From Planctomycetota bacterium (GTDB lineage: Bacteria > Planctomycetota > UBA1135 > GCA-002686595), in NCBI GenBank assembly GCA_029259635.1, contig JAJDEU010000037.1, positions 124,001 to 188,000 of the forward strand: a stretch of 64,000 nucleotides of DNA, in the 5' to 3' direction. The translations under genes and the position numbers were made by a program. This document shows, in pieces, positions 9,266-17,795 of the stretch. The notes under the pieces are model-generated. The model saw only the letters and a list, made by a program, of their open reading frames with translations. It was not told where the DNA came from and did no database searches. Positions within the stretch are counted from its first letter, which is position 1. Every line of letters starts with the position of its first letter.

Positions 9266-10202
9266 ACGTAATCTCGTGCCCGTGCATGAAGATCTTGCGG
9301 TGGTGTCGCCCCGAAGGCGCCGTCTCCCCCGGCATGACCAGACACTCCTCGAGCTTGGCTCCCGCCGCGACCTGGGCTCCCGACATGACGACCACCGAAT
9401 TCAGCTCGGCGCCCGCGTCGACTCGCGCGGATTCGGCAATCCAATTGTCATGACCCGCGCGCTTCATCACGTGCAGGTTGATGTCCAAGAGATCGCGGCC
9501 GGTAGACAGATTGAGATCACTCTGAACAACGGGAGCGGGAACAACGCCCGCACCTCCGTCGACAAAAATCTGAACCGATTCGGTCAACTCGTACTCGTCG
9601 CGAAAGGCCGTCCTAGGTGTGCGGCGAATCGCATCGAAAATCGAGTTGTCGAAGAGATAGAGCCCACAGCCCTTGAGGTCGGTCGTCGGGTTCAGCGGCT
9701 TCTCGATCACGCGCTCGACGAAACCGCGCTCGTCCAAGGTCACGGTGAAGTTCTTGCGAATCGCCGCAACGTCGGACTCCCGCTTGACCGCGAGCACTCC
9801 ACCAACATTCTCGGGCTCGAACAGCTTGACCATCGTGGACAGGTCGTCGGTCTCGAAGAAAATGTCACCGAGAAAGAGCAGGAACGGGCGGTCGATATAG
9901 GGCGTGAGCTGAGCGACGGCGTGCGCGATTCCGAGCATCTCGACTTGCTCGACGTAGGTGATGTTCACGCCGAGTTCGTTCCCTTTGCCGAGCGCCTTCA
10001 CCACGTGGTGCCCGAGGTGGCCGATCACAATCACGATGTCGCGAATTCCGAGACCGCGCATCTCTTCGATTTGCCAAACGAGAAGCGGCTTATCGAGAAT
10101 CGGCAAGAGCGGCTTCGGCAGGTGCTCGCTGAGCGGCTGAATGCGAGTCCCTTTGCCGGCGGCGAGGATGACGCCTTGCAGTGCTGAGCTCTCTTCTTTC
10201 AT
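9258..10202 (-). CDS. Sugar-phosphate nucleotidyltransferase (glucose-1-phosphate thymidylyl/uridylyltransferase-like)
   Basis: This 314-aa enzyme joins a sugar 1-phosphate to an NTP to give an NDP-sugar for glycan synthesis. The N-terminal Rossmann-like domain shows the signature LAAGKGTR (residues 13-20), the K in PKPLLPILDKP, and FLLFLGDIFF as the Mg-binding strand. The C-terminal part (about 255-300) has short hexapeptide-like repeats (SARVDAGAELNSVVVMSG), so it has a small left-handed beta-helix as in many RmlA2/GlmU-like enzymes. It overlaps the downstream larE by 8 bp, implying coupled translation, though the two functions are not obviously related. The sugar and nucleotide cannot be decided from sequence alone. 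Confidence 0.85.
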   Translation of the reverse strand: MKEESSALQGVILAAGKGTRIQPLSEHLPKPLLPILDKPLLVWQIEEMRGLGIRDIVIVIGHLGHHVVKALGKGNELGVNITYVEQVEMLGIAHAVAQLTPYIDRPFLLFLGDIFFETDDLSTMVKLFEPENVGGVLAVKRESDVAAIRKNFTVTLDERGFVERVIEKPLNPTTDLKGCGLYLFDNSIFDAIRRTPRTAFRDEYELTESVQIFVDGGAGVVPAPVVQSDLNLSTGRDLLDINLHVMKRAGHDNWIAESARVDAGAELNSVVVMSGAQVAAGAKLEECLVMPGETAPSGRHHRKIFMHGHEITCV

Positions 10203-10240
10203 AGCGATGGGAAGTTACTGGGGATGCGGGTAAGTAGCAA

Positions 10241-10270
10241 CGCGGCGGCCCCCACAAGAGGACCGCCGCG
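10241..10270 (-). terminator. Hairpin after the FG-GAP gene
   Basis: A perfect 8-bp inverted repeat (CGCGGCGG at 10241-10248, CCGCCGCG at 10263-10270) lies 23 bp downstream of the FG-GAP lipoprotein stop. On the minus strand it is followed by TTGCTACTTA, so the U-tract is weak. It may be a terminator or an mRNA 3' end stabiliser. Confidence 0.45.
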
Positions 10271-10293
10271 TCGAATTCGTGTCGAAGGCCTCG

Positions 10294-12558
10294 TTAGAAG
10301 CTCGTGCCGTCGTTGAGAGCGACCCACAAGTGCGGTGTTGCCGGTGAGACCATGAGAAGGTCGGGCAAGCCGTCGCCGTTGACGTCGGCGAAAGCCGAGG
10401 TCGAGATGTTGCCCGGAGCCGGGAATTGCTCCCCAGCGGGCGGGAGGATCGTCGGGAACTGACCGGTACCGTCGCCGAGCGCGAGCACCAACTCGCCATC
10501 GCCGAGCGGGACAACCAGGTCCAAGTGAGTGTCTTGGTTGACGTCGAAGACTTCCAGCGTGCCCATACGGAAGCCGAGCTTCAAGCGCTGAAGATCGAAG
10601 CTGAAGTTACCGTTGTTTTGAAGGACGAGAACTTCGTCAGACTGAACTTGCGGCTGAGAGGCAGCCAAGTCGATCAGGCCGTCTTCGTTGAAGTCGCCGC
10701 TCTGAAGAACGGTAGAGAGTTGCGGGAGCACCTGCTCGCCTTCGAAGGCCAGGTTACCGGCGCCGTCGCCCGCGTAGATCAAGAGACGCGTGTCGGTACC
10801 GTCTGCTTCACCGGTGAGAACGGCGACATCGAGATCACCGTCGGCGTTCCAGTCACCGATCAACGGAACGAGCGGGCGAGCGGGCGCGCCGACCGCGCCA
10901 CGAGCGCTGAACGTACCGTCGCCGCCGCCGATGAGGACTTGAATCGTGTTATCACCCGAGTTTGCAACAACGGTATCCAAGTGCCCGTCACCGTTCAGGT
11001 CACCGGCATCAAAGCCCAGCGGGCTGGACCCAACCGTTGTTGAATCGCCGGCTAGCGGAGTGTCGAGCGGCAAGTTGCCCGCATTGCGAATCAAGCGGAA
11101 CTCTCCGGTGCTGTTGATTGTCGTCGCGACGTCCGGCTGACCATCTTCGTTGAAGTCGTGGATCTGCAAGTAGCCGGCAATCGCCGTGGTCGAGGGATCG
11201 AGCGGAACCTGGCCCATGTTGGTGAAGGTGCCATCGCCGACACCTTTCATGAAGACGACTTTGTTTTGAAACTGATCGATGCTGACGATATCGATGATCC
11301 CATCGTCGTCCATGTCGACCGTGCGAACGAACTGCGGCTCGTCACCAACCGGGAAGCCCTTGGCCGCGCGGAAGCTGCCGGAGCTGTCGCCGTGCAGAAT
11401 CGAGACATCACCGCGGTTGGAGCAGAACAGGTCCACATCGGAGTCTTTTCCGAAGACACCGATAGCGGCCGCGCGGGGCAAGCTGCCCACGTTGTAGATT
11501 TCCGCAGGACCGAAGACGGCCTGGGATGTTGCCAAGCGGACAGCGAGGGCCTTTTCGTCCAAGAGAGTGGCCGTAACGTCCTTCAGGCCGTCGTCGTTCA
11601 GATCGGCGAAGAGAACGGAAGAGACGAGTCCGGTGAACTGAAGCTCCATCGCACCGCCTAGGCCGCCCGTGCTGCCGAGGAAGAACATCGCGCGATCGCT
11701 CTCGAGCTGAGCAACACTCAGGTCGTCGATCAGGTCTCCGTTGATGTCGCCGGCGTTGTTGATGAGAGGATAGCTCGCGAGCGGAGTGAGAACGATCGGC
11801 GCAGCGAATCCGCCCGTGCCGTCCGAAATCGTGGCAGCGATGCGGTCAGAGTCCGAGCCGTCGTAGCTGATTTCCCCCACTGCCAAGTCGTTGATCGAAT
11901 CCCCGTCAACATCGATGACCGCCATGGAGATCGGGCCGAACTCGTCCACGGAGCTCGAGGGGAAGCTGCCGATTTGGTTGAGTGAGCTCGGACCGGAGAA
12001 CTCGAAGCGCGCGACCTCCGCCGTGCCGGGAAGCGCGACAAGGATGCTCTCAAGGGCTGAGCCCGCAAGGAAACCGGAGCGAAGGGCAATCGGATCCGAT
12101 GAGAAGATCACGGTTGAGTCCTGGACGAAGGAGCCGTCGCCTTGACCGCGGTAGACCGTCAATGACGGCAAGCCGCCGTTGCTGGAGTGGCAGGCAACCG
12201 CCATGTCGTCATTTCCATCACCGTCGTAGTCCGCGATGTGAAGGTCCCACGGTGAGCTGGGCGTCGTCAGTCGGAAGAGCGGAGTGAAGCTGCCGTCGGG
12301 GTTACCGAGCGCGGCGCTAATGGTCTTGTCGAAGAACTCAACCTCGACGATGTCGTCGATGCCATCTCCATTCAGGTCCACGACTTCGGCGTCCATGACG
12401 TTTCCGTTGTTGAGGCGGACGTCTTGGCGAAGCGTGAAGGCCGGGCTGAAGGAGCTGATGACTCCGCGATCCTGGCCGTTTCCGCTACCTCCGCAAGCAG
12501 CGGCTAACACGCTGAGACCGAGTGCGGCGGTTGCGAGTTCAAAGCGGATGAGTTTCAT
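10294..12558 (-). CDS. FG-GAP/VCBS-repeat lipoprotein
   Basis: This 754-aa protein is exported and probably lipid-anchored: the signal peptide ends in LSVLAAAC, with Cys22 as the lipobox cysteine. The rest is a run of about 13 FG-GAP/VCBS repeats, each marked by a calcium-binding DxDxDG-like loop such as DLNGDGIDDI, DYDGDGNDDM, DMDDDGIIDI, DFNEDGQPDV, DWNADGDLDV and DVNGDGLPDL. Repeats of this kind fold into beta-propeller blades; 13 repeats would make two seven-bladed propellers or one propeller plus extensions. Related planctomycete proteins are abundant surface proteins with presumed adhesion or carbohydrate-binding roles. It stands alone, with 348 bp of non-coding sequence upstream and a hairpin downstream. 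Confidence 0.9.
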   Translation of the reverse strand: MKLIRFELATAALGLSVLAAACGGSGNGQDRGVISSFSPAFTLRQDVRLNNGNVMDAEVVDLNGDGIDDIVEVEFFDKTISAALGNPDGSFTPLFRLTTPSSPWDLHIADYDGDGNDDMAVACHSSNGGLPSLTVYRGQGDGSFVQDSTVIFSSDPIALRSGFLAGSALESILVALPGTAEVARFEFSGPSSLNQIGSFPSSSVDEFGPISMAVIDVDGDSINDLAVGEISYDGSDSDRIAATISDGTGGFAAPIVLTPLASYPLINNAGDINGDLIDDLSVAQLESDRAMFFLGSTGGLGGAMELQFTGLVSSVLFADLNDDGLKDVTATLLDEKALAVRLATSQAVFGPAEIYNVGSLPRAAAIGVFGKDSDVDLFCSNRGDVSILHGDSSGSFRAAKGFPVGDEPQFVRTVDMDDDGIIDIVSIDQFQNKVVFMKGVGDGTFTNMGQVPLDPSTTAIAGYLQIHDFNEDGQPDVATTINSTGEFRLIRNAGNLPLDTPLAGDSTTVGSSPLGFDAGDLNGDGHLDTVVANSGDNTIQVLIGGGDGTFSARGAVGAPARPLVPLIGDWNADGDLDVAVLTGEADGTDTRLLIYAGDGAGNLAFEGEQVLPQLSTVLQSGDFNEDGLIDLAASQPQVQSDEVLVLQNNGNFSFDLQRLKLGFRMGTLEVFDVNQDTHLDLVVPLGDGELVLALGDGTGQFPTILPPAGEQFPAPGNISTSAFADVNGDGLPDLLMVSPATPHLWVALNDGTSF

Positions 12559-12906
12559 GGTCGTGCCTATCTAGTGCGGTGCGGTTGGTGTGCGAGTCGA
12601 GCGGTGTCGTCTCGGAGATCCGGCCCTCCATCCCCATGGCAGCGTGGTCCTCGGATAAAAGCTATCCCGAGTCTCCGGCGCGGTCGGAGCTTTGATTTCC
12701 TCACCCACGCGTCCGGATTTACGGCGATTCGACCGCTCGCCCAAAGGCCTTCAACGGTCCTTATTCCGCCAATACACTCAACTTAGGACGTCGAGAATCC
12801 TTTTCGCTGCGACGTAAGTCCAGACCGACTTTCTCGCGGAAAGATTCAAGTGGACGGCTTCGGCCTCGACACGTCCCCGGAAACCCGGAAGAGAATTCCG
12901 ACTCGG
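12559..12906. other. Long intergenic region upstream of the FG-GAP gene
   Basis: These 348 bp separate the gamma carbonic anhydrase stop from the FG-GAP lipoprotein start, both on the minus strand. No ORF with coding character or tRNA was seen. It should hold the FG-GAP promoter and leader. One imperfect hairpin is present: CTCGGATA (12650-12657) pairs with TATCCCGAG (12663-12671) with one bulged base. No known riboswitch was recognised. Confidence 0.5.
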
Positions 12907-13416
12907 TTATTCCGGCAAGTACAGGCGCAGCTTCTTCACGTAGCCGTCCGCGCTCTTTCGAATCGACTCGGTCTCTTCGTCACTCACCGCTCGAATGATC
13001 TTGGCGGGAACCCCCGCGACCATCGTTCGCGGCGGCACGACAAAGTTTTCACGCACGACACTTCCCGCAGCGACGATCGCTCCCTCTCCGATCACCGACC
13101 CGCTCAGCAAGACCGCCCCCATCCCGATCAAGCAGCGATCCCCCACCTCGGTTCCGTGCAGAACACAACCGTGACCGACCGTGACCTCGCTCCCGATGAC
13201 GTTCGGGACATCAATATCCGCGTGGATCATCGTAAGGTCCTGAATGTTGGTTCGCGCTCCCACCGAGAGCTTGGCGTCGTCGCCGCGCACGACGCAGCCG
13301 AACCAGATGCTGACGTCTTGTGCGAGCTCGACGTCACCGGTGACGATCGCGTTCTCGGCGCGATACGCTCCGTCTTCCAGCGGGACGAACAATCCTTTGG
13401 ACGGGTAGTGACTCAT
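12907..13416 (-). CDS. Gamma-class carbonic anhydrase-like hexapeptide-repeat protein
   Basis: This 169-aa protein is a left-handed parallel beta-helix of the gamma carbonic anhydrase/YrdA family. Three His that would bind the metal across the trimer interface are present: H65 (in MIHADID), H82 (VGHGCVLHG) and H87. The hexapeptide pattern (V-x-G-x-x-x) runs through residues 20-140 and a C-terminal helix closes the helix end. Many YrdA-like members show no carbonic anhydrase activity, so activity is not assured. Its start overlaps the CPBP protease stop by 4 bp, placing it last in the operon that begins with the methyltransferase at 16531. Confidence 0.88.
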   Translation of the reverse strand: MSHYPSKGLFVPLEDGAYRAENAIVTGDVELAQDVSIWFGCVVRGDDAKLSVGARTNIQDLTMIHADIDVPNVIGSEVTVGHGCVLHGTEVGDRCLIGMGAVLLSGSVIGEGAIVAAGSVVRENFVVPPRTMVAGVPAKIIRAVSDEETESIRKSADGYVKKLRLYLPE

Positions 13417-14264
13417 AATCCCGAAGTTCCTTCGGCGGTTTCGGCGTAGGTCGCGAGAACCATCGCCGTTGCATTGTTGAGCGCGTGAACGAGCCAGGCT
13501 GCCGAGAGGCGCTGCGTTCGAAGCATGACGGCACCGATCACCAGGCTCAAGACGAACACAGGCAGAAAGGCCGAGCTACCGTGCATGAGCGCGAACAAGA
13601 TCGAGGTCGCGATGACACCGCCGCGATCCGACAGGTTCTGGACCAGTAGAGGCTGAAGAAAGCCCCGAAAGAGAACCTCCTCCAGGAAAGGCTGGATCGC
13701 AATGGCAATCAGAAGCCCCACGACTACCTCGAAGCTCGCTAGCTCAAACAGGGTCGTCATGACCGCCTGCGCCTCGAACTCTTGTCCCAGGAATTCCAAG
13801 AGATAAGGCCAGATGGTGAGCAGTCCCAAGAGCACGGGGAGGATGAAGACATAGGCGATGGTTGCCGCCGACAGCGCCTGTAGATCGCGGCCACCGGGGA
13901 AACCGAGCGCTCTCCAACCGATGACTTCACAACGTTCGGCGACCCTCCAGACGAGCAGGCAGGGCACGAGCAAGGTCGCGGAGTTTAAGAGGAGCTGTCC
14001 GAGCGCACTGATATCGTCCTCTGCTTGAATGCCCAAGAGGCGGAAGGCGAGCCCGAGCGCGAGCAGCGTTGAGAACCACGCAAAGACGGCGAGGACGACA
14101 TGCGAGAAGCCCCAGCGAGCGAAGAACACGCGACGCTCGGGAACGAGGGTTCGAACGGCGTGCGTCGCCACCGGCAGCAGCGCGATCCCCGTTGCTACGA
14201 GGAGCAGACCGACCCAGGGAAACCCACCCACTTCTGTCAGAGCAAGCGCGTCACTCTCCGGCAA
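13413..14264 (-). CDS. CPBP family intramembrane metalloprotease
   Basis: This 283-aa polytopic membrane protein carries the CPBP (Abi, CAAX-protease-like) signature: EE at 195-196 with R200 in [13 protein letters not shown]228 in LFALMHGS, and H260/N264 in VHALNNA. These residues form the active site in Rce1-type enzymes. About seven hydrophobic segments are seen, the first at residues 15-35. Its start overlaps thiG by 14 bp and its end overlaps the carbonic anhydrase by 4 bp, so it is translated from the same message as the thiamine genes. Bacterial CPBP proteins process diverse or unknown substrates; no link to thiamine is established. Confidence 0.88.
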   Translation of the reverse strand: MPESDALALTEVGGFPWVGLLLVATGIALLPVATHAVRTLVPERRVFFARWGFSHVVLAVFAWFSTLLALGLAFRLLGIQAEDDISALGQLLLNSATLLVPCLLVWRVAERCEVIGWRALGFPGGRDLQALSAATIAYVFILPVLLGLLTIWPYLLEFLGQEFEAQAVMTTLFELASFEVVVGLLIAIAIQPFLEEVLFRGFLQPLLVQNLSDRGGVIATSILFALMHGSSAFLPVFVLSLVIGAVMLRTQRLSAAWLVHALNNATAMVLATYAETAEGTSGL

Positions 14265-15081
14265 TGCCCTGATCGGAACTCAGTTCCGCTCCCTCAATGG
14301 TTCCTTCGGTCGGCGAAGAGGCGGTCGCGTAGAGTCGCTTCGGAATACGTCCGGCCAAGAAAGCTTGCCGGCCAGCGCGAGTCGCGTCGCGCATCGCCGC
14401 CGCCATCCGGAGCGGATCCTTCGCCAGCGCGATGCCCGAGTTGAGCAGTACGCCCTCCACGCCGAGCTCCATAGCCATCGCAACATCGCTCGCCGTACCG
14501 ACGCCCGCGTCGACAATGACAGGCACGTCGACCAACTCGCGAATGATGCGAATGCTGTTCGGATTCAAAACTCCCTGACCGGAGCCGATCGGCGAGCCAG
14601 CCGGCATCACACTCGCGACACCCAACTCGGCCAGGTGTACGGCAAGTCGCGGATCGTCGGAGGTGTAGACCAGTACCGAGAAGCCGTCATCGACGAGAGC
14701 CTTGGCCGCTTCCAGCGTTCCGACGGGATCGGGCAACAAGGTCTTCGTGTCGCCGAGAACCTCGAGCTTGACCAGGTTCGTGTCGAGCAGCTCGCGCGAG
14801 AGCTGCGCTGTCCGAATCGCGGAGTCCGCGTCAAAGCAACCGGCGGTGTTCGGCAGAATCGTGTAGCGCTCGCTATCGACATAGTCGAGGAGCGACTCAC
14901 CCTTGGAGGGATCCAAATTCACGCGGCGAACAGCGACGGTCACGCACTCCGTACCGGAGAGCTCGAGCGCCCTTCGCATCTCCTCGAAGGTCGCGTACTT
15001 GCCCGTCCCCACGAACAGGCGCGAAGTAAAGCTGTGGTCCCCTACTTTGAGAGGAACGTCAATCGGATCTTCGGGTTTCAC
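14251..15081 (-). CDS. thiG: Thiazole synthase ThiG
   Basis: ThiG forms the thiazole phosphate ring of thiamine from 1-deoxyxylulose 5-phosphate, dehydroglycine and the ThiS thiocarboxylate. This 276-aa protein shows the conserved opening [14 protein letters not shown] (about 22-35), the Schiff-base lysine K105 in VKLEVLGD, and the phosphate-binding [15 protein letters not shown] near 200, all in the right order for a TIM barrel of usual length. thiS lies 58 bp upstream on the same strand. No thiH, thiO, thiF or thiC is in the window, so the iminoglycine source is encoded elsewhere. Confidence 0.96.
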   Translation of the reverse strand: MKPEDPIDVPLKVGDHSFTSRLFVGTGKYATFEEMRRALELSGTECVTVAVRRVNLDPSKGESLLDYVDSERYTILPNTAGCFDADSAIRTAQLSRELLDTNLVKLEVLGDTKTLLPDPVGTLEAAKALVDDGFSVLVYTSDDPRLAVHLAELGVASVMPAGSPIGSGQGVLNPNSIRIIRELVDVPVIVDAGVGTASDVAMAMELGVEGVLLNSGIALAKDPLRMAAAMRDATRAGRQAFLAGRIPKRLYATASSPTEGTIEGAELSSDQGIAGE

Positions 15082-15139
15082 TTAGATAGGGGGTTGCGGG
15101 GTAAAAGGCTCGATTGGGTAGGCGCGCAGCAAAGCTGAC

Positions 15140-15340
15140 TCATCCTCCGCCAACGAGCGTCACGATTTCGATTCGGTCACCTTCGGTCAGCAGCGTCTCC
15201 GCGTGATCCTTTCGAACCACCAGGTTGCGATTCAATTCGAGAGCCACCTTCACCGTGTCGAGCTTCAGCTCGACCAAGAGATCGGAGAGGCGTGTGCCCT
15301 CCGCGAGCTCATAAGCTTTTCCGTTGACCGCTACTTGCAT
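15140..15340 (-). CDS. thiS: Sulfur carrier protein ThiS
   Basis: This 66-aa ubiquitin-like protein ends in VTLVGGG, the C-terminal Gly-Gly that is adenylated and thiocarboxylated to deliver sulfur to ThiG. The N-terminal pattern MQVAVNGKAYEL is the usual ThiS first hairpin, and length is normal. It begins 12 bp after the stop of the RlmI-like methyltransferase gene and is followed by thiG, so the three are likely cotranscribed. One more Gly than the usual GG end is present, which is also seen in other ThiS sequences. Confidence 0.95.
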   Translation of the reverse strand: MQVAVNGKAYELAEGTRLSDLLVELKLDTVKVALELNRNLVVRKDHAETLLTEGDRIEIVTLVGGG

Positions 15341-15352
15341 TACGCCTTGGTC

Positions 15353-16531
15353 TCAATCGAGTCGCAGGAACGCGCACTTCAGGTAAGCGGTCTCGGGTAG
15401 GTTGAGCCGTTGAGGATGGTCGGGCGAAGCGCCGGTGTAGTGCTCCAACCAACCGATCCGCCCGGCTTCGCGAACCGCGGCCGCCAGGTGATCTTGAAAC
15501 TCATCGCGACGAACAGCATACGAGCACGAAGAAGAGACCATGTGGCCCTCCGCCTCGGTCAGCGAAGCCGCTCGGCGATTCAATTCCAGGTAACCGCGCG
15601 CGGCGCCCTTTGCCTCGCGCTTGTTCCGCGCAAAGGCCGGAGGGTCAACCATCACGAGCCCGAATTTCTCTTCCGCGATCGCTCGTCGTCGCAGGTCCGT
15701 CATCGCGTCGACCTTTTCGACCGTCACGCGATCTTCGACCCCGTTCAGCTTCGCGTTGCGAAGTAACCGCTCAATCGACGTCGCCGATTGCTCCAAACAC
15801 ACCACGGACTCGGCGCCCGCCAGCGCCGCGCGAATTCCAAAAAGTCCGTCGTAAGCGAACGCGTCGAGAGCGCGCACGCCATCGGCATGCGAAGCCGCCA
15901 ACAAGCGGTTCTCGCGTTGATCCAAATAGTGGCCGGTCTTGTGCCCCCCGATAACGTCGACCTCGTACTGAAGGTCGCCCTCTTTTACGAGCACCGTCTC
16001 GCGCGGCGTTCCGTCGATCCACTCCGTGTGTTTCTCCAGGTTCTCGAGCTTGCGAACTCCCGTATCCGACCGGTCGAGGACCGCCGTCATGGGAATGTCG
16101 ATCACTTCGCGAACGAGGTCGAGCAGAAAGTCGCGCATGCGATCCGAGGCCTGGCAGCCGCTCTGCACCACGAACACGTCGGCATAGCGATCCAGGACGA
16201 AGCCCGGCAGCCCATCGGCGTCGCCGGCAAGGAGACGGCAGGCGCCTTCCGCATCGAGATAGCCGGCGCGTTTCCGCGCTCGAATGGCGCGCTCGACGAC
16301 TTTGAGCCAGAACTCGCGATTGGGCTGGTCCGCCGAACGGGTGACCATGCGCACACAGATCTTGGAGTGCGTGCTGAACACGCCCCATCCCAGCGGACGG
16401 TTATCCGGAGCGTGAACCGGAACCAGCTCTCCCGCTTCGCCTTCCCCAGCCGCGACATCGTCACCATAAATCCAGGGATGTCCGCCCTCGACCCACCGCC
16501 GACCTTTTCCCGATAGCACTACCTTGCCCAT
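15353..16531 (-). CDS. Class I SAM-dependent rRNA methyltransferase (RlmI-like)
   Basis: This 392-aa protein resembles RlmI, which makes m5C1962 in 23S rRNA. It has an N-terminal PUA domain (residues 1-70, GGHPWIYGDDV), a middle EEHD-like domain (about 75-190), the conserved GGHKTGHYLDQREN at 195-208, a SAM-binding strand ALDAFAYDGLFG (221-232) and the catalytic-loop motif VDPPAF (295-300). The ATG at 16531 was chosen: the frame stays open to 16780, but the family begins here (MGKVVLSGKGRRW) and the extension would run into the divergent glycosyltransferase gene. It is the promoter-proximal gene of the thiS-thiG operon. The exact target base is not provable from sequence. Confidence 0.9.
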   Translation of the reverse strand: MGKVVLSGKGRRWVEGGHPWIYGDDVAAGEGEAGELVPVHAPDNRPLGWGVFSTHSKICVRMVTRSADQPNREFWLKVVERAIRARKRAGYLDAEGACRLLAGDADGLPGFVLDRYADVFVVQSGCQASDRMRDFLLDLVREVIDIPMTAVLDRSDTGVRKLENLEKHTEWIDGTPRETVLVKEGDLQYEVDVIGGHKTGHYLDQRENRLLAASHADGVRALDAFAYDGLFGIRAALAGAESVVCLEQSATSIERLLRNAKLNGVEDRVTVEKVDAMTDLRRRAIAEEKFGLVMVDPPAFARNKREAKGAARGYLELNRRAASLTEAEGHMVSSSCSYAVRRDEFQDHLAAAVREAGRIGWLEHYTGASPDHPQRLNLPETAYLKCAFLRLD

Positions 16532-16655
16532 GGGCGGATTGTAGTCATCAAATGGAAGCGGGAAGTCGGCGCCCTCCGTCTTTCTCGAAAGAAGCGCTCG
16601 GGGCTGTGAATCGAGTCCCGAGTGTGATGAGCTTCCCCTCCGACACCAGGCACGA

Positions 16656-17795
16656 ATGCAGGCAGCCCACTCAAAGTCAGAATCGATCGAGCGCGGAAGA
16701 GAGCGTCTGCGCGGAGCAACCGGCCCCAAGCGAATCCTCCTGCTCACCCCGCGTCTCGCCAACACCGGCGCCGGGCGCATGTGTACCGACCTCGCCCTGA
16801 GGCTGGACCGCGAACGATTCGAGCCCGTGGTCTGCTGCTATGCGAGCTGGGGCGAGCTAGCGCGAGAGCTTGAGGATGCCGGCGTCGAGATCTTCATCCT
16901 CCGCAGACGTCCGGGCCTGGACCTCACCTATATGTTCGCCCTGGCCCGAGAGATGCGGAATCGACGCATCGAAATGGTCCACAGCGTCAACGCGCGCAAG
17001 GCCTACGTGGTCGGAGTGCTCTCGGCTTTGCTCGCCGGAGTGAGGCAAGGCGTCGCGAGCTTCCACGACCGCCCCGCCGCCAGAAAGCCGCTGCTCTCGC
17101 GAGCGGGCCGGCTCTGCGGCGAGCTCGTCGGGCGGGTCGTGACCAGCTCGAAGGCCGTACGGGATTCGCTGCTGGAAGAGCGCTGGATTCCGCCGGGCAA
17201 GGCGGTCGTCATTCACGATGGCGTCGATCCCGCGCGCTTCAATCGGCCGGGCCAGCGCGAAGCCGCCCGAGCTCACTGGGGCTTTGGTCCAGAGGATCGC
17301 GTCATCGGCAGCGTGATCTCTCGCGAAGATCCCGTCGGCCTCGAGCGGCTGCTCAAGACTGTCCTCATCCTGAAGGAAGCCCGCGCCGACGTGCGCTTCC
17401 TAATCTCCGGCGTCCAGGGCGAAAACGACTCGCACACCACCTTTCTCGGCGCGCACTCCGACAGCCCGGCCTTCTTCTCCGCGATCGATCACCTGTGCTT
17501 ACCGCAAGCCGACCGCGTCGTCCCGCTGACTCTGATCGAAGCCTTGATCTCCAAAGTTCCGGTCACCGCAGCACGACACGCTAACGATCCGGACTCAGCG
17601 CCCGCGGGCCCCTGGGCCTTCGCCCAACGCACCGCTCCCAATGCCCAGGCTCTGGCCGCGGGAATCCTATCGCTCCTCGATGACGCTCGCGAAACCCTGA
17701 CGCTCACGACCGCCGGGAGCGAGTGCGCGCGCGAGCAATTCTCGATCGAGAAGCATGTCGATAGCATGCAAGCGCTCTACGATTCGCTGAATTAG
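16656..17795 (+). CDS. GT4-like glycosyltransferase
   Basis: This 379-aa protein has the two-Rossmann (GT-B) layout. The N-terminal half opens with KRILLLTPRLANTGAGRMCTDLALRL, the usual acceptor-side start of family 4 enzymes. The linker contains HDGVDPARFN (about 188-197), the hallmark of GT4 proteins. The donor-site EX7E motif is degenerate: in place of E(x)7E there is a VPLTLIEALISKVPV segment near 290. It probably transfers a sugar to a cell-surface glycan or lipid. It stands alone between divergent and convergent neighbours and its stop overlaps the stop of the opposite gene by 3 bases. The sugar substrate cannot be inferred. Confidence 0.85.
   Translation: MQAAHSKSESIERGRERLRGATGPKRILLLTPRLANTGAGRMCTDLALRLDRERFEPVVCCYASWGELARELEDAGVEIFILRRRPGLDLTYMFALAREMRNRRIEMVHSVNARKAYVVGVLSALLAGVRQGVASFHDRPAARKPLLSRAGRLCGELVGRVVTSSKAVRDSLLEERWIPPGKAVVIHDGVDPARFNRPGQREAARAHWGFGPEDRVIGSVISREDPVGLERLLKTVLILKEARADVRFLISGVQGENDSHTTFLGAHSDSPAFFSAIDHLCLPQADRVVPLTLIEALISKVPVTAARHANDPDSAPAGPWAFAQRTAPNAQALAAGILSLLDDARETLTLTTAGSECAREQFSIEKHVDSMQALYDSLN

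Noticed and set aside
12559-12906. Possible riboswitch or small RNA upstream of the FG-GAP gene
   Set aside because: Only one bulged hairpin was found and no known riboswitch consensus was recognised.
15353-16780. Longer form of the RlmI-like methyltransferase
   Set aside because: The added 83 residues lack family similarity and overlap the divergent glycosyltransferase start; MGKVVLSGKGRRW at 16531 is the usual N-terminus.
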